Shown here: piece after piece, positions 26,801 to 35,572 of the stretch | How the letters are laid out: each line of letters begins with the position of its first letter | How positions within the stretch are numbered: position 1 is the first letter of the stretch | Assembly (NCBI RefSeq): GCF_007990505.1 | Contig: NZ_AP019822.1 | Span: forward strand, 2,105,568 to 2,169,567 | Length of the DNA: 64,000 nt | Direction: 5' to 3' | DNA from: Pseudoleptotrichia goodfellowii | GTDB taxonomy: Bacteria; Fusobacteriota; Fusobacteriia; Fusobacteriales; Leptotrichiaceae | Notes under the pieces: model-generated | What the model saw: the letters and a program-made list of their open reading frames with translations, nothing else | The model's database searches: none | Told to the model about the DNA's origin: nothing | Program-made: the position numbers and the translations under genes

Positions 26801-29800
26801 GTCTGTTGTTACTTTTCCTCCTACAAAGCTGTTATCTCCTATATAGATATTACTTCCTATGCCTGTTACTGTTCCTGATATATTTGCATTTTCACCTATC
26901 TTAAAGTTACTTGCTGCATTTTCTTCTGTATGACTTTGGGTAAAGCTGCTTTCTCTATAGCCTAATCCTTTCTGTCCTGTTCTTTTCTCTACATCATATT
27001 CGTTTACTGCTGATTCTGCTTTTACATTGCCTACCTTCAGTCCTTTTCCGTCTTCTACTACAAAAGCTGACCCTTTAAGGTTTATATCTCCTACTTTTCC
27101 TGTTGCTTTTTCTGCTACTATTCCAGACCCTATATGTTCTTTTGACTTATATGTTTGATAGTTACTGCTGTTTCTTCCGAATCTGTCATCTCCATTTAGT
27201 TCAAGGGCATTTTCATTTATATTGCCTGTTAATTGTAACTCAAGATTTTTTGTCGCTAATGCTCCTCCTGTGCTGTTGTAATTGTTTGCCTCAAGATAAA
27301 CTGCCGATCCTGATATTTCTCCTATATTTCCCAGTTCTTCGTATTTACTTCTGAAGTTTTCTCCCAAGTCATAACCTTTTGTTACTTTTGTTCCGTTGTT
27401 TATTATATCTCCGTTTTTAGCTATTAATTCAGTTCTTTCTACTGATACTATTTTTCCGCCTATATTTTCTATATTGCCTTCTAAAGCTGTTACTCTTACT
27501 TGTCTTCCTGTTATTTCTGCTCTTTCATTTGCTACTGTTTCATTTCTTACTTTATTTGCCTTTACTAATGTTACTCCTGTTGTCGAACCTATTTTAAGTC
27601 CTTTATTTTCATAGTCTCCTTTTATATTTACCAATGTATAGTCGGTCCCGTACATTTTACTTCTTCCGTCTACTTCCAGTTTTTCTATTGTTGCTTTTGA
27701 TAAATATATTTTAGGTACTAATGTCTTTTTACCGTTTAATGTTTCATATTCATACCATATTATATCATTTTTTAAGTTATTTATCTGGTCTTTTGTTAAA
27801 GCTACTCCCTGTCTTAACTGTAAGTCTTTTTTCGCTGTTGTTGCATTATCTATCAGTTGTTTTGTCAACTTTTCTCCTGACAGTCCGTTTATGTATCTTG
27901 TTCCCAGTTTTTCCATTAATGTCTGTTCTATCAGCATATTATCATAATATGCATCTCCCAACAGTTTTACTCTGTCCCAGTCTTCCACATAACCCATTCT
28001 GCTTAGGAAGTAATCTCCTCCATAGTAGTTTCCTCTTGTTATGAACTCTGTTCTGTTTTCTATTACATATCTTGAACTCGGATCTGTTGAAGGAACATAA
28101 AGACTCCCTATATTTATTCCATTTCTTTGGCTTATTCCTGTGTTGCCGGTGTTTATTCCCGATATATTTATCGGGATTATACCAGTATTCTTTACTTCTG
28201 TTATTCCTGATATATTTTTTACTATTTCTATATTCTGTTTATCTACATTTTTTGAATATGTAGGATTTGTACTTAGTTTTCCTTTGGCTTCTTCATAAGA
28301 TTCTCCTACTATCTTGCTTGTATCTACCGACAGTATCTTTCCTTCTATTACACTTGGTTGTCCTGCTACATAAGCTGTTCTTATTGTAGGAGATAGGAAT
28401 CTGTAATATCCCACATAATATGTCGATTTCTTACTGTGTTTGCTTTTATGATACCACCACTTTAAGTTCTCCATTCCGTCTCTTAACTGTACGGGATTAT
28501 TTGTATCTATTGTTACTCTGTTTACTATTTTCGGTGCATCTACTTTTGTTAAGCCGTCTGATGATATTATTCCGTCTATATTGTTTACTTCTCCTGTGGA
28601 AGTTATTTTTACATCTCCTCCTGATATTACCGCAAACTCTGTCTGTGCTTCACTTTCTATTTTATTTACAAGGGGTATTATCGGAAATTCTGCTGAATTT
28701 AACATTATTCCGTCTTCATTTGCACGCATTCTGTTTTTTACTATATCTTCCATATTCTTTGCTATGTAAGACGGCTCTTCAGGTTTTTTCAATCCTGTAA
28801 GCCAATTATGAAACACCTGCCATTTATCCCCTTCATTACTCGGATCTGCATAATAGTTTCGCTCCCAGCTTCCAGGCTGATTTCTTTGCATCATCTTCGT
28901 TTCATCCGTATATATTGTTCCGTCCCATGCTTCCCAATACTTTTTATACTTTGTCAGATCTCCCGCTTTTCCTATGTTATTTACTACATTTGCCGTTATG
29001 TCTACTAATCTGCTTCCCTTTATTTTACCCACTTTATTATCTACTGTTGCGGCAGTTAAGTTTATTTTTCCCTGAGATAATATTTCAGCTCCGTTATTTA
29101 CTATACTTTCACTTGCATTGGCTGTAAGTTCGTTTGTTGTAAATATTGTTTTGCCTTTTGCATTTATTATATTTTTCCCTTTTAATGTCAGGTCATTTGC
29201 TGCGATTAAGTCATTATTTTCTATATTTTCTGTTGCTGTTATATTTCCTTTGCCTGTTTCCACTTTCTTATTATTTACAAACGTTTTTGATGTTGCTGTA
29301 AGTTCATTGGCGTTTATCTTGTTATCATTTCTTATCGTATTTGTTGCGTTTATTATTCCTTTTCCTACTGAAATGATATTTTCATTCACAAAGTCTGTCG
29401 TTGTTGAAGTATATTCATTAGCAGATATTTCTCCTTTATTTTCTGTTATCCCTGTTGCTTCGGTTATTAATTTATCTGCTTCTATCTTATTTTTATTTAT
29501 TATGTTCTGCGAAGAGACTGCTATATCATTTCCAATTATTAAACCGTTATTTGTTACATCTTTTATTGCCGTAACATCTGCTTTTACTACTGTCATTTTA
29601 TTATTATTTATTAAATTTTCAGTTTTTAACGTTAAATCATTTGAAGCTATTTCATTATTATTTATTATATTTTTATTTATATTGATTTTAGCTTTATCTG
29701 TTGATATTTTCCCATCGTTATTTACATTGTCAGCTTTCAATGTTAAGTTATCCACTGCCAATGTTCCTTTATTTTCAAAGTTTTTCTGTATATCAAAATC

Positions 29801-31588
29801 GGCAGATTTGGAATCTGTCTTTTCGTTATTCACAAAACTTTCGACTTTTATTTTCGCTTCATTTGAAGTCAGTTTCTTACTTGTTACATTTTTTGAATCT
29901 ATAATTATTTTATTCGCCTTTATTTCATTACTTGATATATCTTTTGAGGATATATTAAGATTCTCTGCCAAGATGTTTCCTTTATTATTTATATTATTGC
30001 TTATTGCAAGACTTATATTCTGTCCTTCTATGGAGTTTGAATCAAGATTTTCGGCTTTTATTTTTGCAGTATTTGAATATATTATATTACTGTCGATATT
30101 TTTTGTTGCATTCAAGTTAAGTTCATCTGAAATAATTTCATTATTTTTAATATCCCCGGTATTTACATTTACCTTACTTCCTGTTATATTTCCTGTATTT
30201 ATTATATTTCGGGATATATCAAGGTTTATATTTCGGCTTTTCAATTTATCGGTTGTAAGGTTTATTCCTTTTATCTCTGTATTGCCGGCTTCTATTTTAT
30301 TACTTGATATTGTTTCGCTGTTTATTTTCAGGTTATCTGCTGTTATCCCGTTACTGTTTAAACTTTTGGAATTAATATCAAGATTATTTGCAAGGATATT
30401 TCCTATATTATTTATGTTATTACTTATTGCAAGGCTTATATTCTGTCCTTCCATTACATTTGTTTTCAGGTTATTCCCCGTTATATTTACACTGTTTGCT
30501 GATATTTTGTTACTTTCTGTATTTCCTGTATTAAGTGTAAGGTTTCCTGCTGTAAGTTCGCTATTTTTAAAGTTTGATGATGATATATTTACATTTTGAG
30601 CTGTTATTTCTTTTCTGTTTTCATAGTCTTTTGCTGTTATATTCAGATTATTTGCATTTATTTTGTCTGTTTTCAGGTCTTCTGTTTGTATTTCCGCGTT
30701 TTTTGATATGATTTCTTTTATATCTGCATTACCGTTTATTTTCATTCTTATATCATTTTCCGATAATACACTTGATTTTAAGTTTACTCCTATCCCTTTT
30801 TCTGTCGATATGATGTTTACCTGTCCGTTTGAATAGATTGAGCCTAATGCTCCTCCGTTTAATGATAATGCAGGTTTATTATCTGCTGTTATTATGGGTG
30901 TTACTATTCCTGCAAGATTTACTTCATTCTGCCCCAGTATTATATTTACATCTTTCTGTCCTACTATTTTTCCTGCCAGTTCCTGTGTTCTTGTTATTAT
31001 ATCTACTCTTTCTACATTTGATATATCGAGTCCTTTTTCCCCTATTATTACTTTTCCGTCTCTTGTTGTAAAGGACACAACATCTCCATCCTGTATATTT
31101 ATCTTTCCTGTTACAAGGGCTGCTCGATTTACATTTATGAATCCTCCTCCGTTTACATATATTCCGTTCTCATTTGCAATAAAAAGATTTATCGGTCTTG
31201 GTGATAATGCCGATATGTAGCCTTCTATTTCACTTCTGTTTGCTCCTGTCACTTTAAATACTACTGTTCTTGCTTCCTGTCCTGGTCTTAGGTTAGGATT
31301 TGGATTTACTATTCCTGATAAGTGTCCTCTTCCCACTCCTGTATTATTTAATATTTCGACTCCCCTTTGGTCTACGTTGAATTCTTTAAAGGAGTTTACG
31401 GAAGTTCCTTTATCTGTAGGTGTGGATATATTTATTACAGGTACTCCGTTTGGAGCTCTGTCCACATTTACATTTTGAGGAACATTAGGGTCCACTTCTA
31501 TTCCTGCCCCGAATATATTAAAGGACATAAAAAGACTTAATAGAAGTGCTGCTATTACTCTATTTAATTCCTTTCTTATTTCTTTCAT
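23840..31588 (-). CDS. cdiA: CdiA/FHA-type two-partner secretion exoprotein with C-terminal toxin
   Basis: 2582 residues, start ATG at 31588 with AAAGGAG seven bases upstream. Signal peptide about residues 1-28 (RVIAALLLSLFMSFNIFGA). The TPS/haemagglutination-activity domain spans about 30-300, with FVDQRG-like FNVDQRGVEIL, NPNPNL and ANENGIYVNGGGFINVNRA. Residues ~300-850 are FHA-type repeats of about 20 residues (NxINNxGxIxAxxLxI), including a ~35-residue unit (EGQNISLAISNNINN) present twice. Further beta-helix follows to ~1900. Residues ~1970-2312 form the cassette-homologous segment and type A pretoxin ending FGEHVGD; the last ~270 residues are an unrecognised toxin with YDWHPGKIRM. No VENN motif. 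Exported by CdiB and displayed on the surface; the toxin is delivered on contact. Immunity gene overlaps the end. Confidence 0.93.
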   Translation of the reverse strand: MKEIRKELNRVIAALLLSLFMSFNIFGAGIEVDPNVPQNVNVDRAPNGVPVINISTPTDKGTSVNSFKEFNVDQRGVEILNNTGVGRGHLSGIVNPNPNLRPGQEARTVVFKVTGANRSEIEGYISALSPRPINLFIANENGIYVNGGGFINVNRAALVTGKINIQDGDVVSFTTRDGKVIIGEKGLDISNVERVDIITRTQELAGKIVGQKDVNIILGQNEVNLAGIVTPIITADNKPALSLNGGALGSIYSNGQVNIISTEKGIGVNLKSSVLSENDIRMKINGNADIKEIISKNAEIQTEDLKTDKINANNLNITAKDYENRKEITAQNVNISSSNFKNSELTAGNLTLNTGNTESNKISANSVNITGNNLKTNVMEGQNISLAISNNINNIGNILANNLDINSKSLNSNGITADNLKINSETISSNKIEAGNTEIKGINLTTDKLKSRNINLDISRNIINTGNITGSKVNVNTGDIKNNEIISDELNLNATKNIDSNIIYSNTAKIKAENLDSNSIEGQNISLAISNNINNKGNILAENLNISSKDISSNEIKANKIIIDSKNVTSKKLTSNEAKIKVESFVNNEKTDSKSADFDIQKNFENKGTLAVDNLTLKADNVNNDGKISTDKAKININKNIINNNEIASNDLTLKTENLINNNKMTVVKADVTAIKDVTNNGLIIGNDIAVSSQNIINKNKIEADKLITEATGITENKGEISANEYTSTTTDFVNENIISVGKGIINATNTIRNDNKINANELTATSKTFVNNKKVETGKGNITATENIENNDLIAANDLTLKGKNIINAKGKTIFTTNELTANASESIVNNGAEILSQGKINLTAATVDNKVGKIKGSRLVDITANVVNNIGKAGDLTKYKKYWEAWDGTIYTDETKMMQRNQPGSWERNYYADPSNEGDKWQVFHNWLTGLKKPEEPSYIAKNMEDIVKNRMRANEDGIMLNSAEFPIIPLVNKIESEAQTEFAVISGGDVKITSTGEVNNIDGIISSDGLTKVDAPKIVNRVTIDTNNPVQLRDGMENLKWWYHKSKHSKKSTYYVGYYRFLSPTIRTAYVAGQPSVIEGKILSVDTSKIVGESYEEAKGKLSTNPTYSKNVDKQNIEIVKNISGITEVKNTGIIPINISGINTGNTGISQRNGINIGSLYVPSTDPSSRYVIENRTEFITRGNYYGGDYFLSRMGYVEDWDRVKLLGDAYYDNMLIEQTLMEKLGTRYINGLSGEKLTKQLIDNATTAKKDLQLRQGVALTKDQINNLKNDIIWYEYETLNGKKTLVPKIYLSKATIEKLEVDGRSKMYGTDYTLVNIKGDYENKGLKIGSTTGVTLVKANKVRNETVANERAEITGRQVRVTALEGNIENIGGKIVSVERTELIAKNGDIINNGTKVTKGYDLGENFRSKYEELGNIGEISGSAVYLEANNYNSTGGALATKNLELQLTGNINENALELNGDDRFGRNSSNYQTYKSKEHIGSGIVAEKATGKVGDINLKGSAFVVEDGKGLKVGNVKAESAVNEYDVEKRTGQKGLGYRESSFTQSHTEENAASNFKIGENANISGTVTGIGSNIYIGDNSFVGGKVTTDSRELHNTYYNEEKKSGFSASAKGTSVSAGYGKSKNTYDEKSTINAKSSLHVGHNTTLNNGAEITATDFEHGKIEINNGDVTYGARKDTRDVSTTSKSSYIGVTASVKSPALDRVKQAKEAVDQIKKGDTVGGAVNAVNFMTGTVHGLAGNQGNRQRNYDKNGSVGKQGVKDASANNNFYANIGLDVGFNTSKSETNSHEESAVVTTIKGINEESSITYNNVKNINYIGTQAKDTKFIYNDVENINKEAVELHNSYSSNSKGFGISAGATVGYGHKIQTTGNGGSVSVTRSNMNTEETLYQNGRFTNVEEVHNGTKNMRLSGFNQEGGKVTGTIENLVEESKQNISKTTGSSSGVTLGIGSNGVPSSASISGSRTNGSRAYVDNQTTFILGEGSNLTIGKVENTAGIIGVEGNGKLKINEYKGKDLHNHDNLTTTGGSIGVDFGKGGAKVNGIGVNNESHRKGGITRHTVIGNVEIGSATGSPINRDRSKANETTRDDHSSTNVYIEGQTIDYATNPSKLKEDIGKAKDEIGDIGRAIKESLNDRGDDNRNFLGQLSETRIQRTIENIAGERLKVSTTQEDISKTLKDTYKDLGYDINIVFTTPDKAPQLIDEKGKIKAGTAYVGEDGKHTIIINTEAKENQDRAGLIGTITEEGSHVIGKVEGRQRKVPEGSEEKGLESTGRATNDFFNKTYQEGNIQIQTKSDGKDYSKADFGEHVGDKEYKLLGKMSAEEIIRNSREYILESKKQGLIHSAEALEHFLNNKGTSLKIDEEWYRGYDDVKKAEQRNINRFFSIESGKSEGGEWFSGFKGTPLVALDKINKDYGGFDKMKIGESIEFNDYWKTSVKISEKEDIKKAADFFFTFGATILKTEAKVKVKKIDQENVSIEISNVKYSIEDMYDWHPGKIRMLNKNVKFDEKLIEEKTGLKNVSINFEDSAMKKLVNEKKAKEFKFELEYKGRDRSNNINMKKILKKYMKIGGAWREKWF

Positions 31589-31614
31589 AATTTTCTCCTT
31601 TCGTGTTTCATATA

Positions 31615-31942
31615 TCTTCCTTTTTTACAAAAAAGGAAGCGAAAAAATTTGGCAACTCATATTTTACAGACTCAAAAATGTTCGTTCGCTATGAAAACAA
31701 AATAGTTGTTTTCATTTTACGCTCACTATCACATTTTTCACGTTGTAAAATCTGAATGTTGCAATTACAAATGTTTTCTTCTCTCCGACATTAAAATTTC
31801 ACTTCGAGAAATACGAATGTAACGTCATAAAAACAACTGTCTGAGCGTAGCGAGTTTGTTGTTTTTATAGTGGAATGATGTTATTTCGAGTTAGTAAAAT
31901 TTTAGTCGGTTATTTTTGGCTACTTTTTTCTTAAAAAAGTAG
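31615..31942 (-). repeat. Dispersed ~330-bp hairpin-flanked element, copy E1 (between cdiB and cdiA)
   Basis: Bounded by two A/T hairpins (31616-31639, CTTCCTTTTTT with AAAAAAGGAAG; 31920-31942, CTACTTTTTT with AAAAAAGTAG). The body holds two more inverted repeats: ATGAAAACAA/TTGTTTTCAT near 31688-31714 and ATAAAAACAA/TTGTTTTTAT near 31828-31868. It is closely similar to 51049-51387 and 56934-57261 in the same orientation. No ORF. It fills nearly all of the 361-bp gap between cdiB and cdiA, so its end hairpins could attenuate cdiA transcription. Confidence 0.85.
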
Positions 31943-31949
31943 ATTTATA

Positions 31950-33734
31950 TTAAAAAGAATATTTTACAGTCATACTCGCATAAACCTCATGATTTTTAGG
32001 TTTCACATACTCACTTTGACTGAATGCCTTTGCATAAGATACATCTATATCAAAATATGTACTTGAAAATCTTATCCCTATACTTCCTCCTTTTACTTTC
32101 CCAAGTCTGTATTCGGATTCATCATGATTATTCTTTGTTTCTCCTATTCCGTATGATATATACGGTATCAGTCTCTGTTTTTCATATCTGAATGTGTATG
32201 ATAGTTCTGCCAATACTGAATATCCGCTGTCTCCTGATATATTATCATATTGATATCCGGGTACACTTCCTATTCCCCCTATACTCACCTTTTCACTTCC
32301 GTAATTTACATCTTTTGACTTCTGCATTTCTGCTGTCAGTCTGAATGCTGCATTCTTTATGGGCTTATACCAGTAAAAACTTGCATTGTATCTTGTTGCT
32401 TCAGCTTTCGGTGCTGTTTCTCCTTTTTCTATATCTTTTTCTCCATGGAATATTCTCATTCCTTTACTGTATGATACAGATAAGCCGCTTACTCCCTTAA
32501 ACAATGCAAAGTCATAATTTACTCCCAATGTTCCTATTGTTAAGTTTCTGTTTGTCAGTTCCACATCTTCAAAATATGACTTACTGTTTTTTCTTTTTAT
32601 TTCTATATTTCCTGTAAGTTTACTTTTATTATCTCGATACAATATTTTTGATAAATTTGCCATCAGTGATGTACTTGATCCTGATAAATCATATATTGTG
32701 TTATACGCATAAGTTGACCTTCTGTATACACTCTTATTTCCGCTTAATACTAACGAGTAACTTCTGAAAGGTATTCTGTATGTTATATTCCACAGTAAAG
32801 TCTGTCTTTGAGGGGGAAGTAATCCGTGTATCTTAGGATCGTATCCCGGTACAGGTCCGCTCGGTGCTATTTGTCCCGGTAAAAGTTGTGATTCAGGTAT
32901 CTTCCAGCTTCTATCCACTTTCTTTCTTTTTACTCCCTGTATATTCATACTTAAAAGGTCATTTACTCCTAAGGGACTTTCTATATCAAGTCCTATCTTA
33001 AGTCTGTTTTTTCCTCCCTGTTCATCTCCGTAATTATTATATCCTACACTTACTGTTGTTTTTCCTTTTATTTCGTTTTTTGCAATTATATTAGAAAAGC
33101 CTTCTTTATCAGAGGGCTCTATGTTTACTGCAAAATTATTTGATGCATTTTTATTAAAATTATCTGTCATTGTATCTATATCTCTTATATTCAGCACATT
33201 ACCTTTAGTTTTGGGCTTATTAAAAAATATTTTTAATTTATCTGCAAAACTGTTGTTATTCAGTTTTATTTTATCTATTCTTCCCGTTATTACTTCAAAA
33301 GTAATTTCCCCTTGCTGTATATTGTCGGTATTAACATTAATTCTGCTTGTAACATATCCCTTTTTTACGAGTATTGCATTAGCTTCATTCAATAATATAT
33401 TTAATTCTTTCACACCTATTTCTTTATATTTGTATTTTTTACTTAACTGAAATTTATCTCCCTCAGATAAAAGTTTATCTTTATCTATTATTTGAAGGTC
33501 TTTTAATAGAAAAGTCGTTACATTTTCTTCTTCTACAGATTTAACTTCTATGTCAGGAGTAAATTTACTGCCTTCAATTTCTTTTCTTCTGTTTTCCTGT
33601 TCATTAAGTTGCCTTTCCTGTTCAAGTCTTTGCTGCTCTTTATCAAGAAGCCTGTTTGCCTCATCTTTGGGAGCTGCATTAACAACAGCCGAACACAAAA
33701 GAAGAAAAAAAGAAAGATTTTTTATTTTCTTCAT
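31950..33734 (-). CDS. cdiB: CdiB/ShlB-type outer-membrane TPS transporter
   Basis: Start taken at ATG 33732-33734, which has AAAGGAG seven bases upstream and yields a clean signal peptide (MKKIKNLSFFLLLCSAVVNA, cleaved before AAPKDEA); an in-frame ATG at 33776 would add 14 residues. 594 residues. After a Glu/Gln-rich N-terminal helix (about 25-65), POTRA domains cover about 65-220 (ILVKKGYVTSRINVNTDNIQ, ITGRIDKIKLN), followed by a C-terminal beta-barrel with alternating beta strands ending in MTVKYSF with the terminal Phe used by BAM. FhaC/CdiB proteins export one TpsA partner, here CdiA downstream. Confidence 0.93.
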   Translation of the reverse strand: MKKIKNLSFFLLLCSAVVNAAPKDEANRLLDKEQQRLEQERQLNEQENRRKEIEGSKFTPDIEVKSVEEENVTTFLLKDLQIIDKDKLLSEGDKFQLSKKYKYKEIGVKELNILLNEANAILVKKGYVTSRINVNTDNIQQGEITFEVITGRIDKIKLNNNSFADKLKIFFNKPKTKGNVLNIRDIDTMTDNFNKNASNNFAVNIEPSDKEGFSNIIAKNEIKGKTTVSVGYNNYGDEQGGKNRLKIGLDIESPLGVNDLLSMNIQGVKRKKVDRSWKIPESQLLPGQIAPSGPVPGYDPKIHGLLPPQRQTLLWNITYRIPFRSYSLVLSGNKSVYRRSTYAYNTIYDLSGSSTSLMANLSKILYRDNKSKLTGNIEIKRKNSKSYFEDVELTNRNLTIGTLGVNYDFALFKGVSGLSVSYSKGMRIFHGEKDIEKGETAPKAEATRYNASFYWYKPIKNAAFRLTAEMQKSKDVNYGSEKVSIGGIGSVPGYQYDNISGDSGYSVLAELSYTFRYEKQRLIPYISYGIGETKNNHDESEYRLGKVKGGSIGIRFSSTYFDIDVSYAKAFSQSEYVKPKNHEVYASMTVKYSF

Positions 33735-33791
33735 TAAAACTCCTTTCTTTAGTTTTATTAAATTTTCAAATTTCATTATATCTTCCTTAGA

Positions 33792-33820
33792 AGAATACCT
33801 TTATTTTCAATAAAAGTCAA
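33792..33820 (-). promoter_or_regulatory. Sigma70-type promoter of cdiB
   Basis: On the minus strand TTGACT (33820-33815), a 17-bp spacer and TATTCT (33797-33792), 16 bp upstream of the alternative cdiB ATG at 33776. Likely drives the CDI operon. A short TCTTC/GAAGA inverted repeat overlaps the start region. Confidence 0.65.
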
Positions 33821-33938
33821 TACTATTTTTCATATTATTTTTTAATACTTAAATTTGTTTTATTTATGTTTTAGGTTTTTCAGTATATTAAAATACATAT
33901 TTTTACAAAAAATAAATTTTTATTATAGAAACTGCATT

Positions 33939-34529
33939 CTACAACCTTATCACAATCACCCTGCTCATCTCATTCAGTTTTTCTTCTATATCACTATTCG
34001 CCTTTATTTTCAAGGTTACTCTGTCAGAATAATTTCTCTCGGAAATTTCTATATTGTATTTTTCCCCGTTTATATTCAAAAATGAATCTACTTCCGAAGT
34101 AGATTCATAATCATAATCCAGTATAAATTCGGATTTTTCAACATATTCCGTTATTTCCGCCTCATTTATCGCAAGTTTTGCAGTTTTTGCATAGTTTCTT
34201 ATAAGACCGCCTGCCCCCAGTTTTATCCCTCCGAAGTATCTTGTAGCAACTATTGCTACATTATAAATGTCAAGTATATTAAGTATTTCCGCCATAGGTT
34301 TTCCCGCAGTATTTGTCGGCTCACCATCATCATTATATTTAAAATACTCCTGTCCATTTTCCATTACTCTGTAAAGAGGAACGTTGTGAGTAGCTTCAGG
34401 ATGCTTTTTCCTTACCGATTTTATAAATTTTTCAGCTTCGTTTACACTTGAAACAGGCTTTATATATCCTATAAATTTTGATTTTTTTTCTTCAAATTCT
34501 ATGATTGTTTCTTTTGATACTGTTTTCAA
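33939..34529 (-). CDS. YigZ/IMPACT family protein
   Basis: 196 residues. The N-terminal UPF0029 domain is clear: SKFIGYIKPVSSVNEAEKF, the HPEATHNVPLYR segment and DDGEPTNTAGKPMAEIL, then FGGIKLGAGGLIR with the conserved RYFGGxxLGxGGLxRAY signature. The C-terminal ~65 residues match the small DUF1949-type ferredoxin-like domain. Members are cytoplasmic and linked to translation control (IMPACT) in eukaryotes; the bacterial role is unclear. Length is typical. Stands 11 bp downstream of the gene at 34541 and may be cotranscribed. Confidence 0.9.
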   Translation of the reverse strand: MKTVSKETIIEFEEKKSKFIGYIKPVSSVNEAEKFIKSVRKKHPEATHNVPLYRVMENGQEYFKYNDDGEPTNTAGKPMAEILNILDIYNVAIVATRYFGGIKLGAGGLIRNYAKTAKLAINEAEITEYVEKSEFILDYDYESTSEVDSFLNINGEKYNIEISERNYSDRVTLKIKANSDIEEKLNEMSRVIVIRL

Positions 34530-34540
34530 TTTATTTTACC

Positions 34541-35539
34541 TCATTTTAAATTTATTTCGTCCATAAGTCCTTCTTTTTCAAATTGTCTGTATTTTTCAGT
34601 TTTTATAAATTTTTTCATTATTTTTTCAATGGATTTTTCATTTATTTCATCTTTATTTTTCGTATCCGTTAAAGCTCCGAACATAATTTTGAAAACAGGA
34701 GTCATTATTGTCATCATCATAGTAAAAACATCTTTTTCCTTATTATATTCGAGGACATCTTTGGATACTTTCTTATTTGCAATATTTTGAATATAATCAT
34801 CTATTCCTTTTTCAAGCTCATCGTTAAAAACATAAAAGAATACTCTCAAAATCTCTACATCCAACTGTCTTGAATAAACTTCCTCATCGGAAATTCCCGA
34901 TTCTTTCATGAGAGAACTGTTATTCAGTATTTTATTCAATTCTCCCGTTTTAATAATCCCTGTAGAAATAAATTCTTTTATTCTTTTGTTTTCTTTTTCA
35001 GTATCTTTATTGTTATTTTCGGCTTCTTCTTTCATTTCGAGCATTTTATAAAATTCCGTCATTTTCAGATAAAATACATTTTTACTGCTGTCTTTAACTT
35101 TTTTAAAATATTCGTTCATTTTATCTCTTTGACCTGAAAGGAAAAAATATTCTCCAAGAAAGAAATTTTTAGCATCTTCAGGAATTTTTGCTTTTAAATA
35201 CAGATTTTCATATTCTTTTATTTCTTCATTTCTTTCTTTACTCTTAGCTATTCCCAGTATTTTTTCAAGGATAATATAGTTATTTTTATCTTTTTTAAAA
35301 AGTTCTTTCGCTTTTTTTAGCTGCTGTGTTCTCTTTTTTTCTGTCGTTCCGCCTTCAGAACTTTCATTTAAAGTCGTATCTCCTATTTCTTTATCCAGTT
35401 TGATTGTTTCGTTTATTATTTCCTGTTTTATTCCCAATTTTGATAAATTTTCCTGTATATATTCTTTTCTCGTAAAGGCATTTGCTCCGAAACTTATTCC
35501 GAAAAGCATCGTTAAAATCAACAATATTTTTTTCATCAT
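34541..35539 (-). CDS. Secreted helical protein of unknown function
   Basis: 332 residues. A signal peptide is clear (MMKKILLILTMLFGISFGANA, cleaved before FTRKEY). The mature part is almost all helix, charged, with TPR-like helix pairs (KNYIILEKILGIAKSKERNEEIKEY, PEDAKNFFLGEYFFLSGQRD) but no definite TPR consensus. SD AAGGAG is 5 nt from the first of two ATG codons. Periplasmic location expected. It follows the M50 peptidase gene by 33 bp on the same strand. No family recognised. Confidence 0.6.
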   Translation of the reverse strand: MMKKILLILTMLFGISFGANAFTRKEYIQENLSKLGIKQEIINETIKLDKEIGDTTLNESSEGGTTEKKRTQQLKKAKELFKKDKNNYIILEKILGIAKSKERNEEIKEYENLYLKAKIPEDAKNFFLGEYFFLSGQRDKMNEYFKKVKDSSKNVFYLKMTEFYKMLEMKEEAENNNKDTEKENKRIKEFISTGIIKTGELNKILNNSSLMKESGISDEEVYSRQLDVEILRVFFYVFNDELEKGIDDYIQNIANKKVSKDVLEYNKEKDVFTMMMTIMTPVFKIMFGALTDTKNKDEINEKSIEKIMKKFIKTEKYRQFEKEGLMDEINLK

Positions 35540-35572
35540 TATATCTCCTTTTAAAACAATTTTTTAGACTTT

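Noticed and set aside
29118-30599. A 493-codon plus-strand open frame inside cdiA, with many hydrophobic residues
   Set aside because: It is the antisense of the Asn/Ile/Thr-rich FHA repeats; the repetitive codon use leaves the opposite strand open. No ribosome site or family match.
23840-31588. A VENN-type pretoxin motif as in E. coli CdiA
   Set aside because: Not present; the conserved edge before the variable toxin here is FGEHVGD.
33735-33776. Upstream start of cdiB at 33776, giving 14 more residues
   Set aside because: The ATG at 33734 has a better SD and starts a standard signal peptide; the earlier start remains possible.
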